Shown in pieces: positions 27,893 to 37,995 of a stretch of DNA of 64,000 nucleotides. The position numbers and the translations under genes were made by a program. Location: contig NZ_JBHSBN010000018.1 in assembly GCF_042650605.1 (NCBI RefSeq), positions 62,001 through 126,000 of the forward strand, in the 5' to 3' direction. Position 1 is the first letter of the stretch. Every line of letters starts with the position of its first letter. The notes below the pieces were generated by a model, which saw nothing but the letters and a program-made list of their open reading frames with translations, was not told where the DNA came from and made no database searches. The DNA comes from Micromonospora_J zhanjiangensis. Its GTDB lineage: Bacteria > Actinomycetota > Actinomycetes > Mycobacteriales > Micromonosporaceae.

Positions 27893-30484
27893 GTGACGAC
27901 CGGCCGCGAGGCCGGTGCCCGGACGTCCACCCCCATCGACGGCGCACCGTCCCGTGCCCGGTTGCTGCTGTTGACCGGGCTGCTCGTCGCCGCCGCGCTG
28001 GCCTCGGCCGGCGCCGGTTTCGTCCTCTCGCCGGTCTCCGTGCCGGACAGCCCACGGTCGTTGCTGGCCCGGTTGGGCGTCGCCGTGGGCGTCATCATGC
28101 TGGCCCAACTGGCGCGGCTGCGGGTCCGGGTCGGCATCGGCATGATCAACGTCGCCTGGGGCGAGGCCGCGCTCATCATCTCCCTGTTCCTGGTGCCCGC
28201 CGGCTGGGTGCCCGGCGCCACGCTGGTCGGCGCCGCCCTGGCCTGGATCGTGCTGTCGGTCAGCGGCGACCACCGGCCCGCCCTCGATGTGGCCCACATC
28301 GCCGCCTCGCTGTCCGTGGCCGCCGCCCTGGCCACCGTCGTGACGACGGCCGTCCACCCCGCGTACGGGTCGGAACCGACCCCGGCGGTGGCCGGCGCCC
28401 TGGTCCTGGGCTCGCTGGTCTACCTGGTCGCCACCGTTTCGCTGGCGATGCTCTCCTTCGCGCTGCGAACCGGTAACCCGGTGACCCCGATGCTGGTCCC
28501 CACGTTGCGCGGCAAGCTGCTCATGGTCGTCGGCAACGTGGTGGTCGGCCTCGTCGTGATCATCATGGTCGACACGGAACCGCGCTGGTTGCTGCTCCTG
28601 CCGCCGGCCCTGTGGCTGTTGCAGCAGACCTACGGCCACCGGCTGCGCGCCGACGACGAGCGCCGCACCTGGCGGGCCCTGGCCGAGGCCACCAGCGCGC
28701 TCAACCAGCTCGACGAGCGCGGCGTGGCGACCGCCGGCGTCGACGGGGCGCTCGCGCTGTTCGGCGCGGAGCTGGTGGAGATCGACGTGGTCCGACCGGA
28801 CGGTCAGCTCCGGCGCTACCGCGGCGACGCCGAGGGGGTGATCGTCCACCGGGACGACCCCGACGACGAGCCCGACGACGGGCCGGCCGCCCCGGCCGAG
28901 GGTTGGTCGGCCGGCTGTGAGCAGGAACTGGTCCGCACGCTGGTGGTCGGCCCGGTGCACGTCGGCGAGCTGCGGGTCCGGTTCCCCCGCCAGGTCGTCC
29001 CGGGGCAGCGGGACCAGGCGGCGCTGTCCGCCTTCGCGGACGCCCTGGGCGCCGCCCTGCACGACGCCGCCACCCACCGGGAGCTGCGGGTGGTGACCGC
29101 CCGGTCCAGCTACGAGGCGGTCCACGACCCGCTCACCAACCTGATCAACAGGTCGGCGATGCTCGGCAAGGGCGACGCCGCCCTGCACCAGCTCACCCAC
29201 GACCACCCGGTGGCGCTGCTGCTGCTGGACATCAACCACTTCAAAGAGGTCAACGACACCCTCGGGCACGCCGCCGGGGACGAACTGCTGCAGGCCATGG
29301 CCGTCCGGCTGGGCGCCCTGGCCCAGCCCGGCGAGTTGCTCGGCCGGCTCGGCGGCGACGAGTTCGCCCTGATGATCACGACGTTGGTGCCGGACGAGGA
29401 CGACACGACGGCGCTCGGCGACCGGCCGTCGCCGATGCCGTTCGCGCTGCGCCGGGCGCGCGACATCGTGGACCTGCTGACCACCCCGCTGGAGGTGGCC
29501 GGGGTCCGGATCTCGGTGGAGGCGTCCCTCGGGGTGGTGGTCGCCGGTGCCGGCACCGCCGACATGACCGAGCTGCTGCGCCGGGCCGACATCGCGATGT
29601 ACCAGGCGAAGGAGGGCGGCAGCAGCATCGCCTGGTACGACAGTGCCCGGGACGCCGCCAGCACCGATCAGCTGGCCCTGCTCGCCGAGCTGCGCGAGGC
29701 GCTGGAGGTGACCGACCAACTGGTCCTCGCGCTGCAGCCCGCGGTCGACCTGACCACCGGTGCGCCGACCGGTGTCGAGGCGCTGATCCGGTGGAACCAT
29801 CCCCGTCGGGGCTGGCTCAACCCGGCGGACTTCGTCCGCACCATCGAGGGCAGCGAACTGCTCGGCGCGTTCACCCGGTACGTCGTCGACCAGGCGCTCG
29901 CGGTGGCCGCGGACTGGGGCCGGCACGGCGTCGAGGTGCCCATCTCGATCAACCTGTCGGCCCGCAGCCTGCTGGACCCCCGACTGCCCGCCGAGGTCGC
30001 CGAGTCGCTGCGCCGGCACAAGGTGCCGCCGGACCTGCTCGTCCTGGAGATCACCGAGACCGTGGTGATGAGCGAGCTGGAGGTCATCGACGAGGTGCTG
30101 GCCGCGCTGCGGACGTTGGGCGTCCAGCTCGCCGTGGACGACTTCGGCACCGGCTTCTCGTCGCTGACCTTCCTGACCCGGATCTCGGTCGACGAACTCA
30201 AGGTCGACCGGTCGTTCGTCACCGCGATGGCCGAGTCCCCGGAGGCCGCGGCGATCGTCCGTACCACCGTGGACCTGGGCCGGGAACTCGGCCTGCGGGT
30301 GGTCGCCGAGGGCGTGGAGACGGCCGACCAGCGGGCCGCGCTGGCCCAGCTCGGCTGCACCGCCGCGCAGGGCTACCACTTCTTCAAGCCGATGCCGTCC
30401 GACAAGATTGTGACGGTGCTGCACTCGCTGCTGGACTCGGCCCAGGCCCGGATCTTCCCGCTGCGCGCCGACGGCGCGTCGTAG
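27893..30484 (+). CDS. Membrane-bound GGDEF-EAL c-di-GMP protein
   Basis: An 863-residue protein with GTG 27893 as start (GGAGGG five bases upstream). The first 240 residues carry about seven membrane spans of MASE type; a GAF-like region then precedes the GGDEF domain. The GGDEF motif is intact (residues 487-491, GRLGGDEFALMI), so cyclase activity is possible. The EAL domain has EAL at 629-631 plus DDFGTGFSSLTFL and LKVDRSF, so phosphodiesterase activity is also possible. The RxxD inhibitory site is not evident to me. It makes or breaks c-di-GMP, which in actinomycetes controls development. A TAGCCT at about 27759 may belong to its promoter. Confidence 0.92.
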   Translation: MTTGREAGARTSTPIDGAPSRARLLLLTGLLVAAALASAGAGFVLSPVSVPDSPRSLLARLGVAVGVIMLAQLARLRVRVGIGMINVAWGEAALIISLFLVPAGWVPGATLVGAALAWIVLSVSGDHRPALDVAHIAASLSVAAALATVVTTAVHPAYGSEPTPAVAGALVLGSLVYLVATVSLAMLSFALRTGNPVTPMLVPTLRGKLLMVVGNVVVGLVVIIMVDTEPRWLLLLPPALWLLQQTYGHRLRADDERRTWRALAEATSALNQLDERGVATAGVDGALALFGAELVEIDVVRPDGQLRRYRGDAEGVIVHRDDPDDEPDDGPAAPAEGWSAGCEQELVRTLVVGPVHVGELRVRFPRQVVPGQRDQAALSAFADALGAALHDAATHRELRVVTARSSYEAVHDPLTNLINRSAMLGKGDAALHQLTHDHPVALLLLDINHFKEVNDTLGHAAGDELLQAMAVRLGALAQPGELLGRLGGDEFALMITTLVPDEDDTTALGDRPSPMPFALRRARDIVDLLTTPLEVAGVRISVEASLGVVVAGAGTADMTELLRRADIAMYQAKEGGSSIAWYDSARDAASTDQLALLAELREALEVTDQLVLALQPAVDLTTGAPTGVEALIRWNHPRRGWLNPADFVRTIEGSELLGAFTRYVVDQALAVAADWGRHGVEVPISINLSARSLLDPRLPAEVAESLRRHKVPPDLLVLEITETVVMSELEVIDEVLAALRTLGVQLAVDDFGTGFSSLTFLTRISVDELKVDRSFVTAMAESPEAAAIVRTTVDLGRELGLRVVAEGVETADQRAALAQLGCTAAQGYHFFKPMPSDKIVTVLHSLLDSAQARIFPLRADGAS

Positions 30485-30542
30485 CCGTCGACGCGGCGGA
30501 GCGGCGTCGCTGGCTGTGTAGCAGGACTCAATTAGCCACTTG

Positions 30543-31811
30543 TCATGCCCACAAGCTGGCGATTGGTACGGCGACGATCCGTTCGGCCAGCCGGAAGACG
30601 TGAGGGCCGGTGTGGAGGACGATGCCGGTCGCGAAGGCCGAGCCCACGCGTTCGGCGAACCATTCCAGGTGCCGAGCGTCGGCGGCTGCGGGGGCGGCAG
30701 TGGCTTTGACCTCGACAGCGATCAGTTGACCGTCTCTGGCTTCGATGAGCAGGTCGACCTCGTGCCGGCCGTTCGCATCGCGATAGTGGAACAGATCAGC
30801 GCCGACAATGCTGGCGGCGCATTCGGCTCGTAGTTGGGCGGCGGCGAGGGTGTCCAGGACGCGCCCGAGGAGGTCGCCATCGCGCATAACGCGGCGCTGG
30901 TCGATGCGGAGCAGCGGGCCGAGCAGGCCCGGGTCGGTGAGGTACCGCTTGGGTAGCCGAACGGCGCGATCCATCCGGTTGCCGGCCCAGGCAGGCACGC
31001 GTTGCGTGATCATGAGCGTGTCGAGGAGGTCGTCGTAGCCGACCGCGCTGTGCCGGGTGATGCCGGCGGCGTCGTAGAGCAGTTTGTGGTTCGGCACGCC
31101 GGCGGTGTTGGCGGCGAGTGCTTGTAGATATCTACGCATCAGGACCGGGTCTCGGGAGATGCCGAGCGCTGCGGCCTCTCTGGTGACCAGATGATCGACG
31201 TAGCTGGTCAGCCACCGGTCGCGCGCTCGCTCGGTGGGGGCGCGGAGAGCTTCCGGCCAGCCGCTGGTGAGTGCCTCTGCCACGTACCGGTGCACGTCCC
31301 ACTCGGCCGAGGGGTCGCTGAAGCTGTCGGAGCCGTCGGCGAGGATTCGGTCGATCAGTGATGGCGCGGACGGGTCACCGTGCCGTTCTCGACCGACGAG
31401 CGGGTGCATCGTCAGTCGGACGATCCGACCAGTGGCGGGCCAGCCCGCGGTGGTCAGGTCGGTCTGGGAGGAACCGGTCAGAACGAATCGGCCGGGGCGC
31501 GGATCGTCATCGACAGCCCGCTTGACCGCGCCGAGGACTTCGGGGACCATCTGCCACTCATCGACGAGGATCGGCTCGTCGAGAGCACGGAGTGCGGCGT
31601 CGGGATCGGCGCGAACGACCGCAGCCTGAGCAGGGACGTCCAGCCGCAGGATGGAACGGCACAATCGCCGCGTCGTGGTGGTCTTTCCGCAGGCGCGCGG
31701 GCCGACGACGAGCGCGGCGGGATGAGTCGCCAGGATCTCGGCGAGCTCCGTGTCGGCGATGCGAGAGACGTAGGCGTTCAGCGATGACTCCAGTAGGTGA
31801 CGATCTGGCAC
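30543..31811 (-). CDS. AAA ATPase with DUF4143 domain
   Basis: A 422-residue protein. The P-loop VVGPRACGKTTTTRRL and Walker B region PILVDEWQMVPEVL form an AAA_14-type ATPase domain. The C-terminal half (YDDLLDTLMITQRVPAW, then GADLFHYRDANGRHEVDLLIEARDGQLIAVEVKATAAP) is DUF4143, with a restriction-endonuclease-like fold core. Such proteins are widespread in variable regions, but their function is not known. The start is GTG 31811. The surrounding 12 bases (ATCTGGCACGCC on the plus strand) are repeated at 31826-31837, just upstream. Base composition here is lower in GC than in neighbouring housekeeping genes. Confidence 0.88.
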   Translation of the reverse strand: MPDRHLLESSLNAYVSRIADTELAEILATHPAALVVGPRACGKTTTTRRLCRSILRLDVPAQAAVVRADPDAALRALDEPILVDEWQMVPEVLGAVKRAVDDDPRPGRFVLTGSSQTDLTTAGWPATGRIVRLTMHPLVGRERHGDPSAPSLIDRILADGSDSFSDPSAEWDVHRYVAEALTSGWPEALRAPTERARDRWLTSYVDHLVTREAAALGISRDPVLMRRYLQALAANTAGVPNHKLLYDAAGITRHSAVGYDDLLDTLMITQRVPAWAGNRMDRAVRLPKRYLTDPGLLGPLLRIDQRRVMRDGDLLGRVLDTLAAAQLRAECAASIVGADLFHYRDANGRHEVDLLIEARDGQLIAVEVKATAAPAAADARHLEWFAERVGSAFATGIVLHTGPHVFRLAERIVAVPIASLWA

Positions 31812-31918
31812 GCCCTGCCCTGCCTATCTGGCACGCCAGCTAGTTCCTATATAGCACACGTTACAGTGGCAATCCAGCACGGGCCATCTGCGCCACCTTT
31901 CCGTGACGCCACACCACA

Positions 31919-32626
31919 TCAGGCATCCGTGACGCCACGTCGGTCATTCTGAGTAACCGGCCAACGGCGGCCGGGTCGGGCCGTGAGAACGGTGGTGACC
32001 CGGCTGCCCTGCTCGACCCAGCGTCGACTCGTGGGACAAATCCAGTCGGCGACTTGCAGCGAAGTTTGGTACAGGCTGACCAGCGACCGATTGAACATCG
32101 GTTCGTGGTGGGCCATCCGGTTTCGTGCCTTGTGTAGCAAGCCGACCGCATCGAAGACGGCTACCCGCCGCTGACGAGGAAAAGCCTTGTGAAGACAGGG
32201 ATGCCACAGCCCACGGTCGTACCGACGAGCGAGAAGGAACCGCCAAAACCCAAGGTTCAGTTCTGCGACGACGCGTCCAGGCGTTTCTGGCCGCCCGTTA
32301 CGTACGGCACGCGCCCTCGCCTTAGCGATGTCATCGAGAGCCTCGGCGAACAGGAAACCGTGCGGTAGCGCCGAAGATCGGGGATTCAGGTACCAGCGTG
32401 GCTCGCCGAAGGTACGGGCAGACCAGGCTTCGAGCTCGCAGTGTAGGGCGTTTCGCAACAGCACTTCGACGTGGCCCAAGGTCGCCGAGAGCGCTGCGGT
32501 GACCTCGACGTTCCACCGATACAGCGCGAGTGCTGCCCGCAGATCGCCGCCGCATGCCACCTTGTAGGGACCAAGGCGTTCAGGTGAGAGGCGTCGTTCG
32601 AGCACCATCAGCTCTTCCGCCTGCAT
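31919..32626 (-). CDS. Abi-like HEPN-domain protein
   Basis: A 235-residue protein of the abortive-infection Abi_2/AbiF-like group. The N-terminal LSPERLGPYKVACGGDLRAALALYRWN and VEVLLRNALHCELEAW are typical. The middle holds NLGFWRFLLARRYDRGLWHPCLHKAF, and a HEPN active-site motif R-x4-H occurs as HKARNRMAHHEP. HEPN proteins of this type cleave RNA and can halt growth after phage attack. ATG 32626 starts it, with GGGAGA upstream. On the opposite strand, 42 bases away, lies a short candidate RNA with its own -10 box and terminator-like hairpin. AbiF-family toxins are reported to work with a small structured RNA. Confidence 0.8.
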   Translation of the reverse strand: MQAEELMVLERRLSPERLGPYKVACGGDLRAALALYRWNVEVTAALSATLGHVEVLLRNALHCELEAWSARTFGEPRWYLNPRSSALPHGFLFAEALDDIAKARARAVRNGRPETPGRVVAELNLGFWRFLLARRYDRGLWHPCLHKAFPRQRRVAVFDAVGLLHKARNRMAHHEPMFNRSLVSLYQTSLQVADWICPTSRRWVEQGSRVTTVLTARPGRRWPVTQNDRRGVTDA

Positions 32627-32667
32627 CCCTGTCTCCCGCTCCTGGCCAAAATACGCTATGATTCAGC

Positions 32668-32717
32668 ACGAAGACCCCGGTCCGCCTCTGCCTGTGAGGG
32701 CATGCCGCCGGGGTTTT
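32668..32717 (+). ncRNA. Candidate small structured RNA beside the Abi gene
   Basis: A TATGAT (32657-32662) is followed about seven bases later by a roughly 50-nt unit. ACCCCGG (32674-32680) pairs with CCGGGGT (32708-32714) and runs into TTTT, and TGCC/GGCA form an inner stem around a TGTGAG loop. No open reading frame fits. It is divergent from the Abi gene, whose own possible -10 (TATTTT on the minus strand, 32655-32650) is back to back with this one. It could be the antitoxin-like RNA partner of the HEPN protein, or simply a terminator; the first is inference. Confidence 0.5.
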
Positions 32718-32820
32718 GTACGTACTAAGTCCCGATCAGATGGGCCTATGGCTGTCCCGTGTGAGCGACCGCCGAGGCTAGCTCTCCAAATCGTAGAGGT
32801 TGAAGATTGGGAGAGCGAGT

Positions 32821-33255
32821 CTAACTTTGCTCAACTTGGCGTCGGAGCTTATGAAGCGGCTCGCCGCTAGGCACGTGGACATAGAACCAGCCGTTGATCG
32901 TTGTGCCGGTCTGCTCCGCAAGCGCTCGTGACGGAGTCGAGAACGACCTTCCGTCCGCAAGCTCGAGCCAGCCTTGCGGCGTGACGGTTGCCTCGTGAAC
33001 CATGCGCCGTCTCGGCTGCTCGTGCCTCAGAACGTCTCCGGGAGTGAGGACGCCGGCGTTGATCAACGGCAACAGGGCTCCTGGCCGTCGAGGCAAACGC
33101 CTTACGGTTGGTGCGGACTTCTTCGGCGATTCCTCGGAGTCTCCGCTGAGAAGCAGCCGGCGCAGCACATCGTTCGGTGTGTCGACCAGCGGCTCGCAGT
33201 GCTGCTGTAGGAAGGTGAAAACTTCGTCATCGACCTCGATGGTGCGTCTGGCCAT
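32821..33255 (-). CDS. SeqA-N-like/RAMA-like domain protein
   Basis: A 144-residue protein, started at ATG 33255 with GGGGA five bases upstream. Residues 1-40 (RRTIEVDDEVFTFLQQHCEPLVDTPNDVLRRLLL) resemble the ribbon-helix-helix N-terminus of SeqA. The C-terminal 80 residues (INAGVLTPGDVL, then ATVTPQGWLELADGRSFSTPSRALAEQTGTTINGWFYVHVPSG) fit a RAMA domain, found in restriction-modification and DNA-modification-linked proteins and thought to read methylated DNA. No methyltransferase is next to it. It sits in the same small variable island as the HEPN and DUF4143 genes. Assignment is from motif memory. Confidence 0.6.
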   Translation of the reverse strand: MARRTIEVDDEVFTFLQQHCEPLVDTPNDVLRRLLLSGDSEESPKKSAPTVRRLPRRPGALLPLINAGVLTPGDVLRHEQPRRRMVHEATVTPQGWLELADGRSFSTPSRALAEQTGTTINGWFYVHVPSGEPLHKLRRQVEQS

Positions 33256-33407
33256 TACGGTCCCCAAGCCTCCCGATCGTCATAGCTCTACTAGATTACA
33301 TGACGATTTGGAGATCAGAATGTTCCCCCGCCGCGCCGACCGACTACAGCGACCGGGGAGGAAGCCATACCGGCGGCGTGCATCCTTGGCGTGAGAGGGT
33401 GGAAGTC

Positions 33408-35516
<2,109 letters not shown>

Positions 35517-35555
35517 CCCGCACCGCCCCGCATCGCGGGCGAAGCCGCAATATCG

Positions 35556-35598
35556 GGGATATTGCTGCTTCGCCGGGTCGCTGAAGCAGCAATATCCC
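35556..35598. repeat. 16-bp-arm hairpin between convergent genes
   Basis: A perfect inverted repeat GGGATATTGCTGCTTC (35556-35571) with an 11-base loop and complementary arm 35583-35598; a GCAATATC half-copy lies just to the left (35547-35554). It occupies the gap between the DUF255 and padR gene ends, so it may terminate both. Its A/T content is unusual here. Nothing else is seen in 35517-35633. Confidence 0.75.
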
Positions 35599-35633
35599 TG
35601 ACATTGTCAGAACACCGGAAGGCGCGGGGTCGG

Positions 35634-36185
35634 TCAGGGGGGCGGGTCGGGGGTCGGGCTGAGGTGCGACGGTAGCGCGTCGAACCAGTCGAGCACGGCG
35701 CGTTCGTAGGCCAGGCCGAAGCGCAGGGTGGCCACCCCGTACGGTTCCTCCTCGGCCGCCTCGGCCGGGAGCTGCTCGTCGACCTGCTGGTAGAAGGCGA
35801 GCCGTTCGGCGTGTGCCCGGCGGTGCTCGGCGAGGTGACCGCGCAGCAGATCGGCCGGCAGGTGTCGGCCGAACAGCACGGTGAGCAGCAGCGGGATGCG
35901 GATGGTCTCCGGCCCGGGTGGACGGGTGACCCACTCGGTGAACGCGGCCCGGCCGGCGTCGGTGATCTCGTACGGTCGCCGGTCCCGTCGGCCGGGTTCG
36001 CCGGCCCGGACCAGACCGGCGGCCGCCATCGAGGTCAACTCCCGGTAGACCTGGCTCTGCGTCAACGACCAGAAGTCGCCGATCCGTTGTTTCGCGGCGG
36101 CGACCAGGTCCCAGCCGGTCATTGGCCCCTCGTGCAGGAAGCCGAGCAGGGACGCGGCGGTGGCGTTCAACGGACGGTCCGGCAT
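35634..36185 (-). CDS. PadR family transcriptional regulator
   Basis: A 183-residue regulator. The winged helix is visible as LLGFLHEGPMTGWDLVAAAKQRIGDFWSLTQSQVYRELTSMAAAGLVR, then RRPYEITDAGRAAFTEWV, with a C-terminal helical dimerisation domain (HLAEHRRAHAERLAFYQQVDEQL), as in PadR subfamily 2 (with Vir_act_alpha_C). The start is ATG 36185, with GAGGAG five bases upstream. It is divergent from a DUF2306-type membrane gene, and the shared 97-base region contains two inverted repeats likely to be its binding sites. Control of that neighbour is inferred. Confidence 0.9.
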   Translation of the reverse strand: MPDRPLNATAASLLGFLHEGPMTGWDLVAAAKQRIGDFWSLTQSQVYRELTSMAAAGLVRAGEPGRRDRRPYEITDAGRAAFTEWVTRPPGPETIRIPLLLTVLFGRHLPADLLRGHLAEHRRAHAERLAFYQQVDEQLPAEAAEEEPYGVATLRFGLAYERAVLDWFDALPSHLSPTPDPPP

Positions 36186-36204
36186 GGCTCTCCTCGGGAA
36201 GGAC

Positions 36205-36236
36205 TTGACATTCCATTGTGTCAGGTTGCAACCTGA
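36205..36236. promoter_or_regulatory. Candidate PadR operator/promoter region
   Basis: A TTGACA (36205-36210) is followed by TGTCA eight bases on, making a TGACA-N8-TGTCA inverted repeat. It overlaps a perfect 16-bp palindrome, TCAGGTTGCAACCTGA (36221-36236). PadR proteins bind inverted repeats of similar spacing between divergent genes. Both elements lie between the padR start and ATG 36283. Confidence 0.5.
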
Positions 36237-36282
36237 GTCGGGCGACATCCCAATGTGGGAGGTCGGAACGGGGGATCCGATC

Positions 36283-36765
36283 ATGCACACCGTTCTCGTC
36301 GCGGTCCACGCCACCTGCGGCGCCCTCGGGTTGCTGCTGGCCGTACCGGTGCTGCTGGCACCCAAGCGACGCGGCCGGCACACCGTGCTGGGCCGGGCGT
36401 ACGCGGTGGCCGCGCTCGGGCTCAGCCTGAGCGGCTTCGGCCTGTTCGCCTACCGGCCGGCCGAGCTGTTCGGGCTGGCGATCCTGGGTGTGCTGACGCT
36501 CGGCTGGCTGGCCGGCGGCCTGTGGTTCGCCCGGCGCCGGCCGCGGTCGCTCGGGCCGCGCGGCTGGCGGATCTGGCACCTCAACCTGATGGGCAGCACG
36601 GTGATCTCGTTCGTCACCGGGTTCGCCGCGCAGACCACGCACGGCAACCTGATCGCCTGGATCGCGCCGACCGTGATCGGCTCGCTGCTGATCGCCCGGC
36701 GGACGGCTCGGGAGATCGCCGCCACCCGCCCGGCGGTCACCGTCACCAGCCCCGCCGTGCGTTGA
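36283..36765 (+). CDS. DUF2306-like membrane protein
   Basis: A 160-residue protein with four to five membrane spans. The start is ATG 36283 with GGGGGA seven bases upstream; ATG 36253 is possible but overlaps the regulatory region. The early HATCGALGLLLAVPVLLAPKRRGRHTVLGRAYAVA motif, with conserved His and Arg, and the later WRIWHLNLMGSTVISFVTGF are like DUF2306 membrane proteins, whose function is unknown. Being divergent from padR, it is the likely target of that repressor. Confidence 0.7.
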   Translation: MHTVLVAVHATCGALGLLLAVPVLLAPKRRGRHTVLGRAYAVAALGLSLSGFGLFAYRPAELFGLAILGVLTLGWLAGGLWFARRRPRSLGPRGWRIWHLNLMGSTVISFVTGFAAQTTHGNLIAWIAPTVIGSLLIARRTAREIAATRPAVTVTSPAVR

Positions 36766-36837
36766 TCCCCGGCGGGTCCGGTCCTCGCCCACGAGCCGCG
36801 CGGGTGCCAGAGCCGATCAACTAGGCTGACGGCCGTT

Positions 36838-37995
36838 ATGGATTCTCGAACCGGTCTGCCCGTGGTCGGCATGGTGGGCGGGGGCCAGCTTGCCCGGATG
36901 ACCCACCAGGCGGCGATCGCCCTCGGCCAGTCGCTCCGCGTCCTCGCCCTGACACCCGACGACGGCGCCGCCCTGGTCGCCGCCGACGTGCGGTACGGCG
37001 ACCACACCGACCTCGCCGCGCTGCGCGCCTTCGCCGAGGGCTGCGACGTGGTCACCTTCGACCACGAGCACGTGCCGACCGGGCACGTCCGGGCGCTGGC
37101 CGAGGCCGGGGTGCCCGTCCACCCGGCCGCGGACGCGCTGCTGCACGCCCAGGACAAGCGGGTGATGCGGGAACGGCTGACCGCCCTGGCCGCACCGGTG
37201 CCGCGCTGGCGCCCGGTGACCGCCGCCGACGAGGTACGCGCCTTCGGTGCCGAGGTGGGCTGGCCGGTGGTGCTCAAGGCGTCCCGGGGCGGCTACGACG
37301 GGCGCGGGGTGTGGCCGCTGGCCGACCCGACGACCGCCACCGAGCAGGTCGACCGGCTGCTCGCCGGGGGCACCGAGCTGATCGTCGAGGAGCGGGTGCC
37401 GCTGACCCGGGAGCTGGCCGTGCAGGTGGCCCGCTCCCCGTTCGGCCAGGTGGCGGCGTACCCGGTGGTGGAGACCGTGCAGCGGGACGGGATCTGCGTC
37501 GAGGTGCTCGCGCCGGCGCCCGGCCTGCCGGAGGACCGCGCGGTGGCCGCCCAGCAGCTCGCCATCGACCTCGCCACAGCGCTGGACGTGGTCGGGCTGC
37601 TCGCCGTCGAGCTGTTCGAGACCCCCGCCGGCCTGGTGGTCAACGAGTTGGCCATGCGGCCGCACAACTCCGGGCACTGGACCATCGAGGGGGCCCGGAC
37701 CTCCCAGTTCGAGCAGCACCTGCGGGCGGTGCTCGACTACCCGATGGGTGACACCGGGCTCACCGCCCCCGCCGTGGTGATGGCCAACGTGCTCGGCGGC
37801 GAGCCGGGCGGGATGTCGATCGACGAGCGGCTGCACCACATGTTCGCCGAGGACCCGGGCGTCAAGGTCCACCTGTACGGCAAGCAGGTGCGGCCGGGCC
37901 GCAAGATCGGGCACGTCACCGTGCTCGGCGACGATCTGGACAAGGCGCGGGCCCGTGCCGTACGGGCCGCGCGGTGGTTGCGGGAGGGCGCGTGA
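36838..37995 (+). CDS. purK: 5-(Carboxyamino)imidazole ribonucleotide synthase
   Basis: A 385-residue ATP-grasp enzyme that carboxylates AIR to N5-CAIR with ATP and bicarbonate in purine synthesis. The N-terminus VGMVGGGQLARMTHQAA and the TFDHEHVP segment are diagnostic of PurK. LKASRGGYDGRGVW forms the ATP-grasp loop, VVNELAMRPHNSGHWTIEG the active-site end, and the C-terminal KIGHVTVLG is intact. ATG 36838 has no clear binding site; TAGGCT ends ten bases upstream, so the leader is very short. The stop overlaps purE by four bases (GTGA). Confidence 0.96.
   Translation: MDSRTGLPVVGMVGGGQLARMTHQAAIALGQSLRVLALTPDDGAALVAADVRYGDHTDLAALRAFAEGCDVVTFDHEHVPTGHVRALAEAGVPVHPAADALLHAQDKRVMRERLTALAAPVPRWRPVTAADEVRAFGAEVGWPVVLKASRGGYDGRGVWPLADPTTATEQVDRLLAGGTELIVEERVPLTRELAVQVARSPFGQVAAYPVVETVQRDGICVEVLAPAPGLPEDRAVAAQQLAIDLATALDVVGLLAVELFETPAGLVVNELAMRPHNSGHWTIEGARTSQFEQHLRAVLDYPMGDTGLTAPAVVMANVLGGEPGGMSIDERLHHMFAEDPGVKVHLYGKQVRPGRKIGHVTVLGDDLDKARARAVRAARWLREGA

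Noticed and set aside
27344..30424. 1026-codon minus-strand open frame opposite the GGDEF-EAL gene
   Set aside because: Antisense shadow; the sense strand carries intact GGDEF and EAL motifs with a good binding site.
32674..32717. Simple terminator of the RAMA-like gene
   Set aside because: The T-run is on the plus-strand side while that gene is on the minus strand and ends at 32821, so the direction does not fit; kept instead as a candidate RNA.
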